A stretch of DNA of 18,803 nt from Silvanigrellales bacterium (GTDB taxonomy: Bacteria > Bdellovibrionota_B > Oligoflexia > Silvanigrellales > Silvanigrellaceae). Below, in pieces: positions 7,573 to 15,373 of this stretch (position 1 is its first letter; the number at the start of each line of letters is the position of its first letter). Under the pieces are notes generated by a model that saw only the letters and a list, made by a program, of their open reading frames with translations, did not search any database and had not been told where the DNA came from. The stretch lies in assembly GCA_028285285.1 (NCBI GenBank), contig JANQPW010000578.1, positions 1 through 18,803 of the forward strand. Direction: 5' to 3'. The translations under genes and the position numbers were made by a program.

Positions 7573-8358
7573 TTAAATGACTTTGGCTTCAGACCGCAAA
7601 AGGCCCACAACTTCTTTCACCATTTGATCAACAGGTTGGCCTTTGAAGACCTTTCCAGGAGCCTTTTCCGGAGGCAGCGCATAACCATTGATTTTTGTGG
7701 AGGCTTCTCCAACACCAAGGTCGGCGAACTTGACCTCACGGAGAGGTTTTTTCTTTGCCTTCATGATTCCTGGAAGGCTGGGGAAACGAGGTTCGTTGAG
7801 ACTCTTATGTGCACCCAAAACAACAGGGAACTTGGCTGTGTAAACCTCTGTCATGCCGCCTTCAACTTCTCGGTGGACCACAGCATGAGACTTGTCATCT
7901 CCCATTTCCACTTTCGTGACGACCTGAACATGAGCCGCATCGATGAGTTCGGCCACCATGGGAGCAACATGGCCACAGTCGTCGTCGATTGCCTTCTGGC
8001 CTGCGAAAATGATCTGTGCATCTTCTTCTTTGGCCACACTGGCCAATGCTTTTGCCACCAGAAGAGAGTCGAGGGAATCATCGCTGACACCTTCTGTGTT
8101 GATCCACACACCCCGGTCTGCGCCCATGGCGAGGCCCTTTCGGATGGCCTCTTGGCAGCGGCTCGGACCCAGACTGGCCACGATCACTTCATCTGCACCC
8201 ACCTTTGGCTTCGATTGAATGGCTTCTTCGATGGCAAATTCATCGTATGGGTTCACCATATACTTGAAATCTGATTCATCGAGGGCCTTTCCGCCATCGG
8301 CCAATTTAATGCGGGTTTCAGTATCGGGAACATGCTTGATGAAAACCAATATTTTCAC
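7573..8358 (-). CDS. etfB: Electron transfer flavoprotein subunit beta (EtfB/FixA)
   Basis: This is the beta subunit of the ETF heterodimer, which in the family binds AMP and docks the partner dehydrogenase. The product has 261 residues, typical for the family. It opens MKILVFIKHVPDTETRIKL and has NPYDEFAIEEA (about 37-47), AGQKAIDDDCGHVAP (about 119-133, the canonical QAIDDD segment) and the C-terminal FPSLPGIMKAKKKPL (about 193-207) seen in EtfB proteins. The start is GTG at 8358 with GGAGG five bases upstream; no ATG is available nearby. It is the first gene of the etfB-etfA pair. The gene order and the close spacing fit a dedicated operon transcribed from the promoter just upstream. Confidence 0.97.
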   Translation of the reverse strand: MKILVFIKHVPDTETRIKLADGGKALDESDFKYMVNPYDEFAIEEAIQSKPKVGADEVIVASLGPSRCQEAIRKGLAMGADRGVWINTEGVSDDSLDSLLVAKALASVAKEEDAQIIFAGQKAIDDDCGHVAPMVAELIDAAHVQVVTKVEMGDDKSHAVVHREVEGGMTEVYTAKFPVVLGAHKSLNEPRFPSLPGIMKAKKKPLREVKFADLGVGEASTKINGYALPPEKAPGKVFKGQPVDQMVKEVVGLLRSEAKVI

Positions 8359-8397
8359 ACAATCCTCCGTGGTCTTCCGGGTGTTCTAGGTGGCGTC

Positions 8398-8425
8398 ATA
8401 GTACAAGAATCGCTGCGCCAGTCAA
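8398..8425 (-). promoter_or_regulatory. Candidate sigma-70 promoter for etfB-etfA
   Basis: On the minus strand, TTGACT (8420-8425) and TACTAT (8398-8403) are separated by 16 bases, matching consensus at 5/6 and 4/6. An A/T run lies just upstream of the -35. The start would fall near 8391, leaving a leader of about 33 bases that contains the GGAGG ribosome-binding site. Confidence 0.5.
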
Positions 8426-8507
8426 AAAAAAGCTGCAAAATTTGCCAGTCTTTCCGATAGCCAAAGAGCGGTTTTGAACAAGGCGCTGAGCGCGAAGGAC
8501 AGTGGCA

Positions 8508-9119
8508 ATGGCTGGGGGAGATTCCTCACAAAAGCGGATGGTGCTCTATATTGTGGCTGGGCTCAGCGTTGTGGCTTACTTGTATTTTCCTTCGGGTGAA
8601 TCGGGTGGCAACAACGAGCCTGGGCTCATGGACAGTGTGATGGGCTTCTTTTCGTTTTCCTCTGCAGGGGATGAAGTCTCCTTTAGTCCTCCGCCCTCTC
8701 CCGAAGATATGACCCCGCCAAGGCCCCCTCCTCCACCAGAGTCAGATGTTTCGGAAGAGGAGTTCGAAGACTTTCGCGCTGCCTTTGGTGGAGCTCTCGT
8801 GAGAGTCGAGGCTGTGCCCCAGCTAATGGCTGAGCCTCCCTGGGTGGCTATGGAAAAGATCGACACTTGGTATGCCGTTCCGGAAACGGTTGAGATGAAG
8901 GCTTTGCATTCTTATCTTTCGCACAACAAATTGTGGGTGAGGCTTTCCGCACTTCAATTTGCACTCTCTACTGATGTGCTAGAGCCGGGAGTGCTGCGGG
9001 AGCTGAAAGACCAGTTCATCCGTCAGGAGCACATCTCCCAGGTGCACCGCTTTTTGAAAAGGGCTGAAGCGCTGGATCCGGCGGTGTTTTACAAGATGAC
9101 GGAGTTTCTAGCGCTCTAG
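8508..9119 (+). CDS. Membrane-anchored protein of unknown function
   Basis: This is a 203-residue protein without a recognised family. After a short basic, polar start comes one hydrophobic segment (MVLYIVAGLSVVAYLYF, about residues 11-27) without a cleavage or lipobox motif, so it is probably a single-pass inner-membrane anchor with the rest in the periplasm. Residues about 60-85 are proline-rich and acidic (SPPPSPEDM, PRPPPPPESDVSEEEFEDF). The C-terminal 80 residues look helical, with a LWVRLSALQFAL segment that resembles one HEAT-type repeat. ATG at 8508 has AAGGA eight bases upstream; the in-frame GTG at 8502 is too close to that site. It is divergent from etfB and convergent with miaB, with only 17 bases between the two stop codons and no hairpin there. 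Confidence 0.8.
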   Translation: MAGGDSSQKRMVLYIVAGLSVVAYLYFPSGESGGNNEPGLMDSVMGFFSFSSAGDEVSFSPPPSPEDMTPPRPPPPPESDVSEEEFEDFRAAFGGALVRVEAVPQLMAEPPWVAMEKIDTWYAVPETVEMKALHSYLSHNKLWVRLSALQFALSTDVLEPGVLRELKDQFIRQEHISQVHRFLKRAEALDPAVFYKMTEFLAL

Positions 9120-9136
9120 AGACAGCTTTTAGAATT

Positions 9137-10597
9137 TTAGACAGGATGGCCGGCCAGGGCTGTCTTGTTGGCATCCACGATGCGCACATTGAGAATCTTG
9201 CCAGAGAGATCTCGCGGAGAGGCTATTTTAACGAGTCGTCCTTGGTAGGTGCGTCCATACCAGGAGTGGTCTTCCTTGCGGTTTTTGTAGAGCACCAGCA
9301 CTTCTCTCTCTTGGCCCACTTCGGCGAGGTTTTGCTCAAGCGTGATACGGTCTTGAAGAGCGAGCAGCCTCTGGAGTCTTTGCGATGCCACGTTGTCGGG
9401 CACCGCCTCTTTAAAGCGTGTTGCTGGGGTTCCGGATCTTTTGGAGTACTTAAATGCGTAGATAAACGCATATTGCATTTCCTCGACCAGAGAGAGTGTG
9501 TCTTCAAAATCAGACTCACTTTCTCCAGGGAACCCCACAATGATATCGGTGCTGAAGGCCATGTCTGGTCGGGCCAAGCGCAACCACTGCACGCGCTCCA
9601 AATACTCACTGCGGCCATATTGGCGGTTCATACGGTTCAGAATGGCATCCGATCCACTTTGCACGGGTAAGTGGAACGCACTTGTGAGTTCGGGGAGGTC
9701 ACGAAAAGCTTGGGCGAGTTGTGGGGTGAAGTCGTGGGGGTTAGAAGTCGTGAAGCGCACCCGGTCGATTCCCTCAACCGCAGCCACTTTATAAAGCAGT
9801 TCAGCGAAGGGCAGAGAAATGTCTTGGATGGTTTCCAAGGTGGGTTGCGTCTCTAAAAAGTCCAGGCCGTACGAGTTCACATTTTGGCCAAGCAAAGCGA
9901 CTTCGCGCACACCACGGTCACGGAGAAAGCGGACCTCCTCTAGAACTTCCGATTCGCTTCGGCTCTTTTCGCGCCCTCTCGTGTGGGGAACCACACAAAA
10001 CGTACAGAAGTTGTTGCAACCTTTAATGATGTTCACATAGCGACTGATCTCGGTGCGTTCTGGGTGCATCCAGGGAGCAGCGTCTTCCATGGGAATGGAA
10101 TATTTGTCTTTGTTGAATCTGGCTTCCACAACGGGTTCTCGTGTGGCCGCAAATCCTTCTGGAAGAGGAATCTCTTCATTGCGGCTCCACACCGACGAAA
10201 TGAGCTCGGGCACTTTTTCGATTTGGTCGGGGCCGAAAATGAGATCGAGGTAAGGCACTTCTTGGGTGAGTTTGCGAGATTCGGCCTGAGCCACACAGCC
10301 GGCCACCGCCAGCACCAGGTCTGGGTTTTCTTCTTTGAGCGGCTTCAGCTCACCGAGGCGACTCACCACCTTGTGGCGCGCTTTTTCTCGAATGTGGCAT
10401 GTGTTCAAGATGATCACGTCTGCGTCGTCTGGCTTTTCCGTGGGAGAGAAGCGATGGTTGGACAAGAGCGCATGCATGCGCTCACTGTCGGCCACATTCA
10501 TTTGGCAGCCCCAGGTCTGGATGTAAACTTTTTGCTGTGTGGTGTGAGCTTCCGTCATTTCTGCCTGTCTAACTGTCTCTGTGCGGGGGGCTGGCAT
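9137..10597 (-). CDS. miaB: tRNA-2-methylthio-N6-dimethylallyladenosine synthase MiaB
   Basis: MiaB is a radical-SAM methylthiotransferase that converts i6A37 to ms2i6A37 in tRNAs reading UNN codons. The N-terminal domain has three cysteines for the auxiliary cluster (Cys31 in WGCQMN, Cys67 in NTCHIR, Cys101 in AGCVAQ). The radical-SAM motif GCNNFCTFC gives Cys194, Cys198 and Cys201, followed by VVPHTRGRE. The final about 65 residues fit a TRAM RNA-binding domain. All catalytic ligands are present; at 486 residues it is close to family length. The chosen ATG at 10597 lies nine bases after the ffh stop and follows GTAGGG. A second ATG at 10558, closer to the usual MiaB start, follows AGGCAGAA and is also possible. 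A dimethylallyltransferase gene (miaA) is not in the window. Confidence 0.96.
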   Translation of the reverse strand: MPAPRTETVRQAEMTEAHTTQQKVYIQTWGCQMNVADSERMHALLSNHRFSPTEKPDDADVIILNTCHIREKARHKVVSRLGELKPLKEENPDLVLAVAGCVAQAESRKLTQEVPYLDLIFGPDQIEKVPELISSVWSRNEEIPLPEGFAATREPVVEARFNKDKYSIPMEDAAPWMHPERTEISRYVNIIKGCNNFCTFCVVPHTRGREKSRSESEVLEEVRFLRDRGVREVALLGQNVNSYGLDFLETQPTLETIQDISLPFAELLYKVAAVEGIDRVRFTTSNPHDFTPQLAQAFRDLPELTSAFHLPVQSGSDAILNRMNRQYGRSEYLERVQWLRLARPDMAFSTDIIVGFPGESESDFEDTLSLVEEMQYAFIYAFKYSKRSGTPATRFKEAVPDNVASQRLQRLLALQDRITLEQNLAEVGQEREVLVLYKNRKEDHSWYGRTYQGRLVKIASPRDLSGKILNVRIVDANKTALAGHPV

Positions 10598-10606
10598 AAG
10601 ACAGCC

Positions 10607-12208
10607 CTACTTCCGGTTCTTTTTCTTTTGCTTTTTGGCGAGCTTTTTCTTTTTTCGTTCTCGGTTGATGCGAGCCATTTCCGCGGTACTGAGGCCGGGA
10701 GCTTGCCCACCACCGCCTTGCGGAAAGCCAGAGCCGAGGCCACCCATCAGGTCAGCAAGGCCTCCTGCTGCACCCCCGCCGGAGCCCATACCCTTCATCA
10801 TTTTTGCCATATTTGCAAGCTTATTTAGTTGTCCCAGCCCGGGCACTTTGGAGAGCATTCCGCCACCGAAGCCGCCGCTCATCATTTGCACCATCTGGCG
10901 CATTTGCATGAACTTTTCCACCAGATCTTTCACATCTTTGTCGCTCCGGCCCGACCCGCGGGCAATGCGGTTGATTCGGCTCAGTCCGCCAGGGCTTTTC
11001 TGAAGCAGAAGGTCGGGAGTTGCTTTTTCTACCCGTGTCATGGAATGCACAATGGCTGATATCCGCACGAGTTCCTTATCATTGACTTTGTCGAGCTCTC
11101 CTTCAGGCACGTGAGACATGAGTGGCGTCTTTGAGATCACATCTTTCAATGGGCCCATCTTTTGGAGGTTGCCCATCATGTCGAGGAAGTCGTTGAAGTC
11201 AAAGTGGCCCTGCATGAGTCGGTTGGCACTCTTTTCAGCTTGCTCTTCATCGACGGCCTTTTTGAAGTCTCCCATGAGGCCAACAATATCGCCCATGCCC
11301 AAAATGCGGCTGGCCATGCCTTCTGGCCGGAAGGTTTCGAGCTGATCGATGCCTTCGCCAACACCTGCAAACAAAATGGGGCAGCCCGTGACTCGTTTCA
11401 CAGAGAGGGCCGCACCGCCTCGGGTGTCGCCATCAAGCTTGGTCAGAATGACGCCCGTGAGACCCATTCTTTCGTGGAAGGCGCTAGCGGTTTGCACAGC
11501 GTCTTGACCTATCATGGCGTCAATAACCAAAACGATATTATCGGGTTGTGTAGAGCTCTTGATGTTCTGAATTTCAGCCATCAGATCATCATCGATGGTG
11601 AGGCGCCCTGCCGTGTCGATGATCACCAAGTCATTTGAATTGGCCTGAGCTTGGGCCAACCCCTTTTGGGCAATGCTCACAGCATCAGATTCGTCGGTTG
11701 TGAAGAAATCTAATTCTTCTCTTTCCGCGAGAACACGCAGCTGATCTTTCGCAGCGGGGCGGTAGACGTCTGCCGCAACGAGGAGTGGTTTTTTGCCCTC
11801 TTCTATTCTGCAGTGTTTGGCAAGCTTGGCGGCATGTGTGGTTTTCCCCGCACCTTGAAGGCCAACAAGCAAAACAATGGTGGGGCTAGAGGTACCCTGC
11901 TTGAAGTTGAGAGAGGCGACATCTCCTCCCAAATAGTCTTTGAGAGTTTCTTGGCATTGATCCACAAAGTGATCACTTGCCTGGACCCGCATGCCCGAAG
12001 ACTTCAGCTTTGTTTGAACAACCTCGCCGAGGCAGCGTTCTTTCACGTCGGAAACAAAACTCTTCACAACACCAAACTCAACGTCAGCGTCGAGCAGTGA
12101 GCGTTTCACAGTGTTGAGCGCATCTGCTATGTTTTCTTCTGTGAGGCGTGCCTGGCCCTTCAGCTTCAACTGAGCGTCTTTAAAGCCTTTGGTGACGATA
12201 TCAAACAT
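10607..12208 (-). CDS. ffh: Signal recognition particle GTPase Ffh
   Basis: Ffh binds 4.5S RNA and signal sequences of nascent membrane proteins and delivers ribosomes to FtsY at the inner membrane. The N-domain (1-110) is followed by the G-domain with GLQGAGKTT (116-124), DVYRPAAKDQL (about 147-157), DTAGR (198-202) and TKLDGDTRGG (256-265). The methionine-rich M-domain includes RIARGSGRSDKDV and QMRQMVQMM. At 533 residues it is longer than common Ffh proteins (about 450). The excess is a glycine-rich stretch and a strongly basic tail of repeated lysines (KKKKLAKKQKKKNRK). ATG at 12208 is preceded by AGAGGA. It lies between the unknown 166-residue gene and miaB, nine bases before the preferred miaB start, so the two are probably one transcript. 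Confidence 0.97.
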   Translation of the reverse strand: MFDIVTKGFKDAQLKLKGQARLTEENIADALNTVKRSLLDADVEFGVVKSFVSDVKERCLGEVVQTKLKSSGMRVQASDHFVDQCQETLKDYLGGDVASLNFKQGTSSPTIVLLVGLQGAGKTTHAAKLAKHCRIEEGKKPLLVAADVYRPAAKDQLRVLAEREELDFFTTDESDAVSIAQKGLAQAQANSNDLVIIDTAGRLTIDDDLMAEIQNIKSSTQPDNIVLVIDAMIGQDAVQTASAFHERMGLTGVILTKLDGDTRGGAALSVKRVTGCPILFAGVGEGIDQLETFRPEGMASRILGMGDIVGLMGDFKKAVDEEQAEKSANRLMQGHFDFNDFLDMMGNLQKMGPLKDVISKTPLMSHVPEGELDKVNDKELVRISAIVHSMTRVEKATPDLLLQKSPGGLSRINRIARGSGRSDKDVKDLVEKFMQMRQMVQMMSGGFGGGMLSKVPGLGQLNKLANMAKMMKGMGSGGGAAGGLADLMGGLGSGFPQGGGGQAPGLSTAEMARINRERKKKKLAKKQKKKNRK

Positions 12209-12254
12209 ATATCCTCTTGAATTCAAACGAGTTTGGAGCGTGTGGAGAACCTGA

Positions 12255-12292
12255 CGTGCAGGCACACACCCCCAGTCCTATCGTGCAGGCAC
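12255..12292. repeat. 11-bp direct repeat in the leader of ffh
   Basis: CGTGCAGGCAC occurs at 12255-12265 and again at 12282-12292, starts 27 bases apart, in the 126-base gap between the upstream gene stop and the ffh start. The spacing is under three helical turns. It could be an operator or processing site, or chance; there is no other support. Confidence 0.6.
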
Positions 12293-12334
12293 TGCGGGGT
12301 CAATTGGGAGATCACTTCAGCAGGCGAAATTGCA

Positions 12335-12835
12335 TTATTTTCCGCTAATGATGCGGAGCTTGCCTTTCTTGGGCGAGGAGCTTTCGCCGGTGGTTGTTTC
12401 CGAAGCCGGGGGTTCCTGTTGTTGAGGTGTGCCAAGAACCTGTGAAACGGCTTCGCTCATCTCATCCATGAAATTTTGGGTGTCCAGAATGGAGCGGCGG
12501 ACATTTTCGGAGCCAATGAGCTCTGAAACCTCGCGCACAAAGTGATCACAATAGGCCGCCTGCCAAAGGAGATGAGTTTTGACTTCGCTTTCGAGCTGGT
12601 AAAGCGTGCAGTTGAGGGCCGTGAGCACCTCCCCGAGTTTAATGCGGGAGACATTTCGTCTTGTTTCTTCTTCAAGACCGTGTTGCCAGACAGACCATGG
12701 TCGGCCGAGATTGCGTTCGTAGGACACAATGACTCGAGTGCCTTTGTCATCGTTGAGGAAGAAAGTGAGCTTGCGGTCGAGGGAGAGGCGCTCAAAGGAT
12801 TCGAAGAGTTGGAGTGAAGCCTCATCCATTGGCAT
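12335..12835 (-). CDS. Unknown cytoplasmic protein (166 aa)
   Basis: No family is recognised. There is no signal peptide or membrane segment. The first about 50 residues alternate as in beta-strands (KLTFFLNDDKGTRVIVSYERN), the middle (about 60-130) is predicted helical from its heptad-like pattern of Leu, Val and Ile (LGEVLTALNCTLYQLESEVKTHLL), and the last 30 residues are a Gln/Pro/Ser/Thr tail ending in a basic KKGKLRIISGK. It overlaps the end of the preceding gene by 14 bases, so translation is probably coupled. ATG at 12835 has GGG four bases upstream, and ATG at 12829 is an equally good alternative, changing only two residues. The position between rnhB and ffh in one same-strand run suggests a housekeeping or regulatory role, but nothing in the sequence tells which. 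Confidence 0.75.
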   Translation of the reverse strand: MPMDEASLQLFESFERLSLDRKLTFFLNDDKGTRVIVSYERNLGRPWSVWQHGLEEETRRNVSRIKLGEVLTALNCTLYQLESEVKTHLLWQAAYCDHFVREVSELIGSENVRRSILDTQNFMDEMSEAVSQVLGTPQQQEPPASETTTGESSSPKKGKLRIISGK

Positions 12836-13178
12836 CTTTCCCAGGTGAGGGTGTGTTTGTTTTGTAGAGCACGCTGGCCCGTTCGATTTTTTCCTTAACG
12901 CTCAGCAAAATGCACTCCCGTAAAAACTCTTTTGTGATGTTAAAGGAGCGCTGGATGTAGCTGAAGTCATCAACGGTGAATCTGTTCACACTATCGGGTG
13001 TGTTCACACTTCTGAAGCACTGCCCCAGAAGGTTTTTTAAATAAACAATTTTACTGAGGTAAAGCTCATAGCGCATATCGAGAGGAATGTTCTCTTCCAC
13101 TGGGAGAGAGAGTTCTTCCGCGAGCTGCAAGTAAAGCTCATATGAAATTTCAGCTTCGGCTGGCACGTTTGTGGTCAT
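12822..13178 (-). CDS. Unknown small cytoplasmic protein (118 aa)
   Basis: No family is recognised. The product is mostly helical in appearance (ISYELYLQLAEELSL, RYELYLSKIVYLKNLLGQCF, FLRECILLSVKEKIERASVLY) with no signal peptide, membrane segment or catalytic motif. ATG at 13178 has GGAAAGGG seven bases upstream, a good ribosome-binding site. Its 3' end overlaps the next gene by 14 bases in a different frame, which supports both being real and translationally coupled. The two may form a pair acting together. It follows rnhB after a 93-base gap without a terminator. Confidence 0.72.
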   Translation of the reverse strand: MTTNVPAEAEISYELYLQLAEELSLPVEENIPLDMRYELYLSKIVYLKNLLGQCFRSVNTPDSVNRFTVDDFSYIQRSFNITKEFLRECILLSVKEKIERASVLYKTNTPSPGKDANG

Positions 13179-13271
13179 GAGACTGCCCTTTCCGCGAGGC
13201 TCAATGTGTTGTCAAGCTATCGGCTCAAGTTTCCAGGGCTCAAAGTGGGGTGTCAGAAAAGGGGCTTCACG

Positions 13272-14225
13272 CTAGGCAAGACCTGCTGCCTGTTCTGAGG
13301 CGTTCCGATGTTGCTGGTTTTTTTTGAGAAAGGTGGAGCGGTGTGCCGGAAGAACACCGTGCGCCGCAATGGCTTCAAGGTGAGCAGCAGTGCCATATCC
13401 CTTATGTCGAGCAAATCCATATTCTGGGTGCTTCGCATCGAGCAGAATGAGCTCACGATCTCGGCTCACCTTTGCCAGTATGCTTGAAAGGGCTACTGAC
13501 TTCAGGTGTTGGTCTGCCTTGGTGAGAGTGATAAAAGGAACGCTTTGGAGGGACTTTGGGACACGACTTCGCAGATGTCCATCGAAAATGATCGCGGCGG
13601 GTTCAGCCTCGACCACCTCATTGAGGGAGTGGAGGGCTCGACAGATTGCGAGTTGAGTGGCGCCCCAAATGTTGTGTTTCTCTATTTCTCGGGGGCTTGC
13701 CCCGCCAAAGAAGCAGCCCTTCAACTGCACGGTGCGTGGTGCGAAGCGTGAATACGTTTTCAGAAGCTTCTGGAGGCTTGTGGTGTTGTGGCTGCAGTGA
13801 AATCGGGGGTGTGTCGCCGTTGCGGCTCGGTGAGAGGCACAACGATCGGTGCCCACGACGGAGTCTAGAGCCCCCATTGCGAGTGTTTGGTCATAGATTG
13901 TGCCGCGCTTTTGCTCAGAAAGCTTTTTTGAGTCGGTCACACTGTCCATGAAGGCTGCGGAGTCTGCACAACAGAGCTCAGAGAGAGAGCGGTGCTCCCA
14001 CCACAATGTTGCACCCACCACCACTGGTCCAGCAACGGATCCACGACCCACTTCATCCAAAGCCACAAACGAGATGGGGCTTTCTGTCAAACGATCTTCG
14101 AGTTGTTCAACGGGTGCGGGCTGCTTTGGTGAAAGCATGGGGAAACGTGCTTTGGTGTCTGCAATGAGTGTGAACTCAGGTGCAAACCACGAGCCGGAAA
14201 AAAAGGGAGTTGCTGGGTCCGTCAC
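13272..14225 (-). CDS. rnhB: Ribonuclease HII with an unusual Cys/His-rich insertion
   Basis: RNase HII nicks RNA in RNA-DNA hybrids and starts removal of misincorporated ribonucleotides. The four acidic residues are present: Asp57 and Glu58 (LDEVGRG), Asp215 (FDGH) and Asp238 (KADQ), with SVALSSILAKVSRDR (243-257) and YGFARHKGYGTAAH (269-282) following. At 317 residues it is about 100 longer than E. coli RnhB. Extra parts are an N-terminal extension of about 50 residues and an insertion (about 126-176) between TDSKKL and EKHNIWGATQ. In E. coli this stretch is short. The insertion holds three Cys and four His in about 45 residues, so metal binding is possible. GTG at 14225 follows GAAGG by six bases and overlaps the trxA stop as GTGA, indicating translational coupling. 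ATG at 14138 lacks a ribosome-binding site. Confidence 0.95.
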   Translation of the reverse strand: MTDPATPFFSGSWFAPEFTLIADTKARFPMLSPKQPAPVEQLEDRLTESPISFVALDEVGRGSVAGPVVVGATLWWEHRSLSELCCADSAAFMDSVTDSKKLSEQKRGTIYDQTLAMGALDSVVGTDRCASHRAATATHPRFHCSHNTTSLQKLLKTYSRFAPRTVQLKGCFFGGASPREIEKHNIWGATQLAICRALHSLNEVVEAEPAAIIFDGHLRSRVPKSLQSVPFITLTKADQHLKSVALSSILAKVSRDRELILLDAKHPEYGFARHKGYGTAAHLEAIAAHGVLPAHRSTFLKKNQQHRNASEQAAGLA

Positions 14226-14548
14226 AAAAGACCTTCAAGAGCTTTCACGATGGATTCTTTCGGTTGATTGCCCACAAGCTCACCCACTTTTTGGCCTCCC
14301 TTGATGAGTGCCAAGAAGGGGATGTTGCGGATGTTGAACTGTGCGGCAAGAGCAGGTTCTTCTTCCACATTGACTTTGCAGAATCGAACTTTGCCTTCCA
14401 TGGTTGTTGCAACCTCTTCGAGCGTTGTGGCAAGGGCCAGACAGGGGCCACACCATTCTGCCCAGAAATCGACCAAAACAGGAATTTCGCTTTCGACAAC
14501 CTCAGTTTGGAAATTTTTTTCTGTTACATTGAGAATGAGATCTGACAT
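14222..14548 (-). CDS. trxA: Thioredoxin
   Basis: This is a small dithiol-disulfide oxidoreductase that reduces cytoplasmic protein disulfides and is itself reduced by thioredoxin reductase. The 108-residue product is standard length. The active site is WCGPC (Cys33, Cys36) within LVDFWAEWCGPC, and the cis-proline is Pro77 in RNIPFLAL. The usual buried Asp (Asp27, in VDFWA) is present. There is no signal peptide. One change from common thioredoxins is LALATTLEEVA in place of the typical K/R-rich stretch after the active site, including the absence of the usual lysine directly following WCGPC. ATG at 14548 has GGAGG five bases upstream. It is first in the run trxA-rnhB and overlaps rnhB by four bases. 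Confidence 0.96.
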   Translation of the reverse strand: MSDLILNVTEKNFQTEVVESEIPVLVDFWAEWCGPCLALATTLEEVATTMEGKVRFCKVNVEEEPALAAQFNIRNIPFLALIKGGQKVGELVGNQPKESIVKALEGLL

Positions 14549-14571
14549 GATTACCTCCGTCTAGGATCCTC

Positions 14572-14599
14572 AGTGTAGACGGTCATTGCCAAAGGTCAA
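14572..14599 (-). promoter_or_regulatory. Candidate sigma-70 promoter for trxA-rnhB
   Basis: On the minus strand, TTGACC (14594-14599) and TACACT (14572-14577) are separated by 16 bases and match consensus at 5/6 and 4/6. Initiation near 14565 would give a leader of about 17 bases that includes the GGAGG site. It may serve the whole run down to miaB, since no terminator is evident between those genes. Confidence 0.5.
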
Positions 14600-14651
14600 T
14601 AGATCAGGAAGAGACAAAGATCCGTCTCATTGCATATGAAGGAGGAGATGA

Positions 14652-15353
14652 TTGTCAAGGCCATTCCGAATGCAGATGGGTCTGTGCTTTGCATTGTTTC
14701 TCGTGTGTGGCTGTGTGGCTATATGGCTTCCCTCAACCTGGGGAACTCTTTTGAGTCAGCTCCTGATTCTGGTGGTGTTTTTGATCACTTGGAGAGCACC
14801 GGAGCCCTGGGGTTGGGCAGGGCGCTTCATCGAGCCGCGTGCTTGCTTGGAAAGAAAGCGGTGGCCATGGGGTCTGATTTCCTGTTGTGGCCTTGTTGTT
14901 GTTTCTTTGGCTTTGATTGCGACGGTGCAATTGCAGGGTGGTTTGGAAAGCCAAAAGATCGCTGCAGCACTTTTGTTCATCAGAGACCGTGATCCTGTTG
15001 AAGCTTTGTTGGTGTTGGTTGTGGCTCCGGTTGTGGAAGAACTGTACTTTCGGGGCAGCCTTCGCGCCACAGTTCAGCGGTGTTTCACCGAGCCACGCTT
15101 TGGGAACGGAGCCGCGGCGTGGACGGTGTATCTGACCAGTTTGATCTTCTGGTTGTTTCACATTCCCTTTGATGCAGAAGCGTGGCGGGAAGCCTGGGCA
15201 GCAGGAGCAGTTCCATTCAGTTTTGGCCCCTTCTTCCTCGGAGTTTGGTGTGGTTCCATTTTGGAGCGTGGGGAAAGTCTGAAAGTGGCCATTTTGGCCC
15301 ACTTTCTGGCAAATCTGTTCGCTCCCGTTTGGGGAGCTCTTCTGGTTTTCTGA
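14652..15353 (+). CDS. CPBP-family intramembrane glutamic endopeptidase
   Basis: This is a 233-residue polytopic inner-membrane protein of the CPBP (CAAX protease/bacteriocin-processing, Abi) family, relatives of Rce1. The family motifs are all visible: EELYFRG (Glu129, Glu130, Arg134), FWLFH (His170) and HFLAN (His217, Asn221). Hydrophobic segments lie at about 8-26, 31-47, 74-94, 117-128, 157-172, 192-204 and 212-233. The substrate is unknown; members process small peptides or membrane-linked proteins, or give bacteriocin immunity. The start is TTG at 14652, preceded by AAGGAGG with a six-base spacer, the best ribosome-binding site in the area. In-frame ATGs at 14670 and 14676 lack one. It is divergent from trxA and convergent with rapZ, 20 bases away. 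Confidence 0.9.
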   Translation: MSRPFRMQMGLCFALFLVCGCVAIWLPSTWGTLLSQLLILVVFLITWRAPEPWGWAGRFIEPRACLERKRWPWGLISCCGLVVVSLALIATVQLQGGLESQKIAAALLFIRDRDPVEALLVLVVAPVVEELYFRGSLRATVQRCFTEPRFGNGAAAWTVYLTSLIFWLFHIPFDAEAWREAWAAGAVPFSFGPFFLGVWCGSILERGESLKVAILAHFLANLFAPVWGALLVF

Positions 15354-15373
15354 GCGCAAGAAAGATGGCTCTT

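Noticed and set aside
7624..8274. Long plus-strand open frame opposite etfB
   Set aside because: Its product has no family features, and the minus frame is clearly EtfB along the whole length. It is a shadow of the real gene.
9983..10828. Long plus-strand open frame across miaB and the ffh 3' end
   Set aside because: It crosses two well-supported minus genes, shows no motifs and has no ribosome-binding site worth naming.
13198..13243. Three GGCTCAA heptamers upstream of the 118-residue gene (13198, 13222, 13237)
   Set aside because: Spacing is irregular (24 and 15 bases) and a heptamer recurring by chance in a short region is not rare; no second line of evidence.
14630..14992. Alternative plus frame beginning at an ATG near the CPBP start
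   Set aside because: ATG at 14648 sits only two bases after GGAGGAG, and the frame lacks the CPBP motifs. The TTG frame has the better spacing and the conserved residues.
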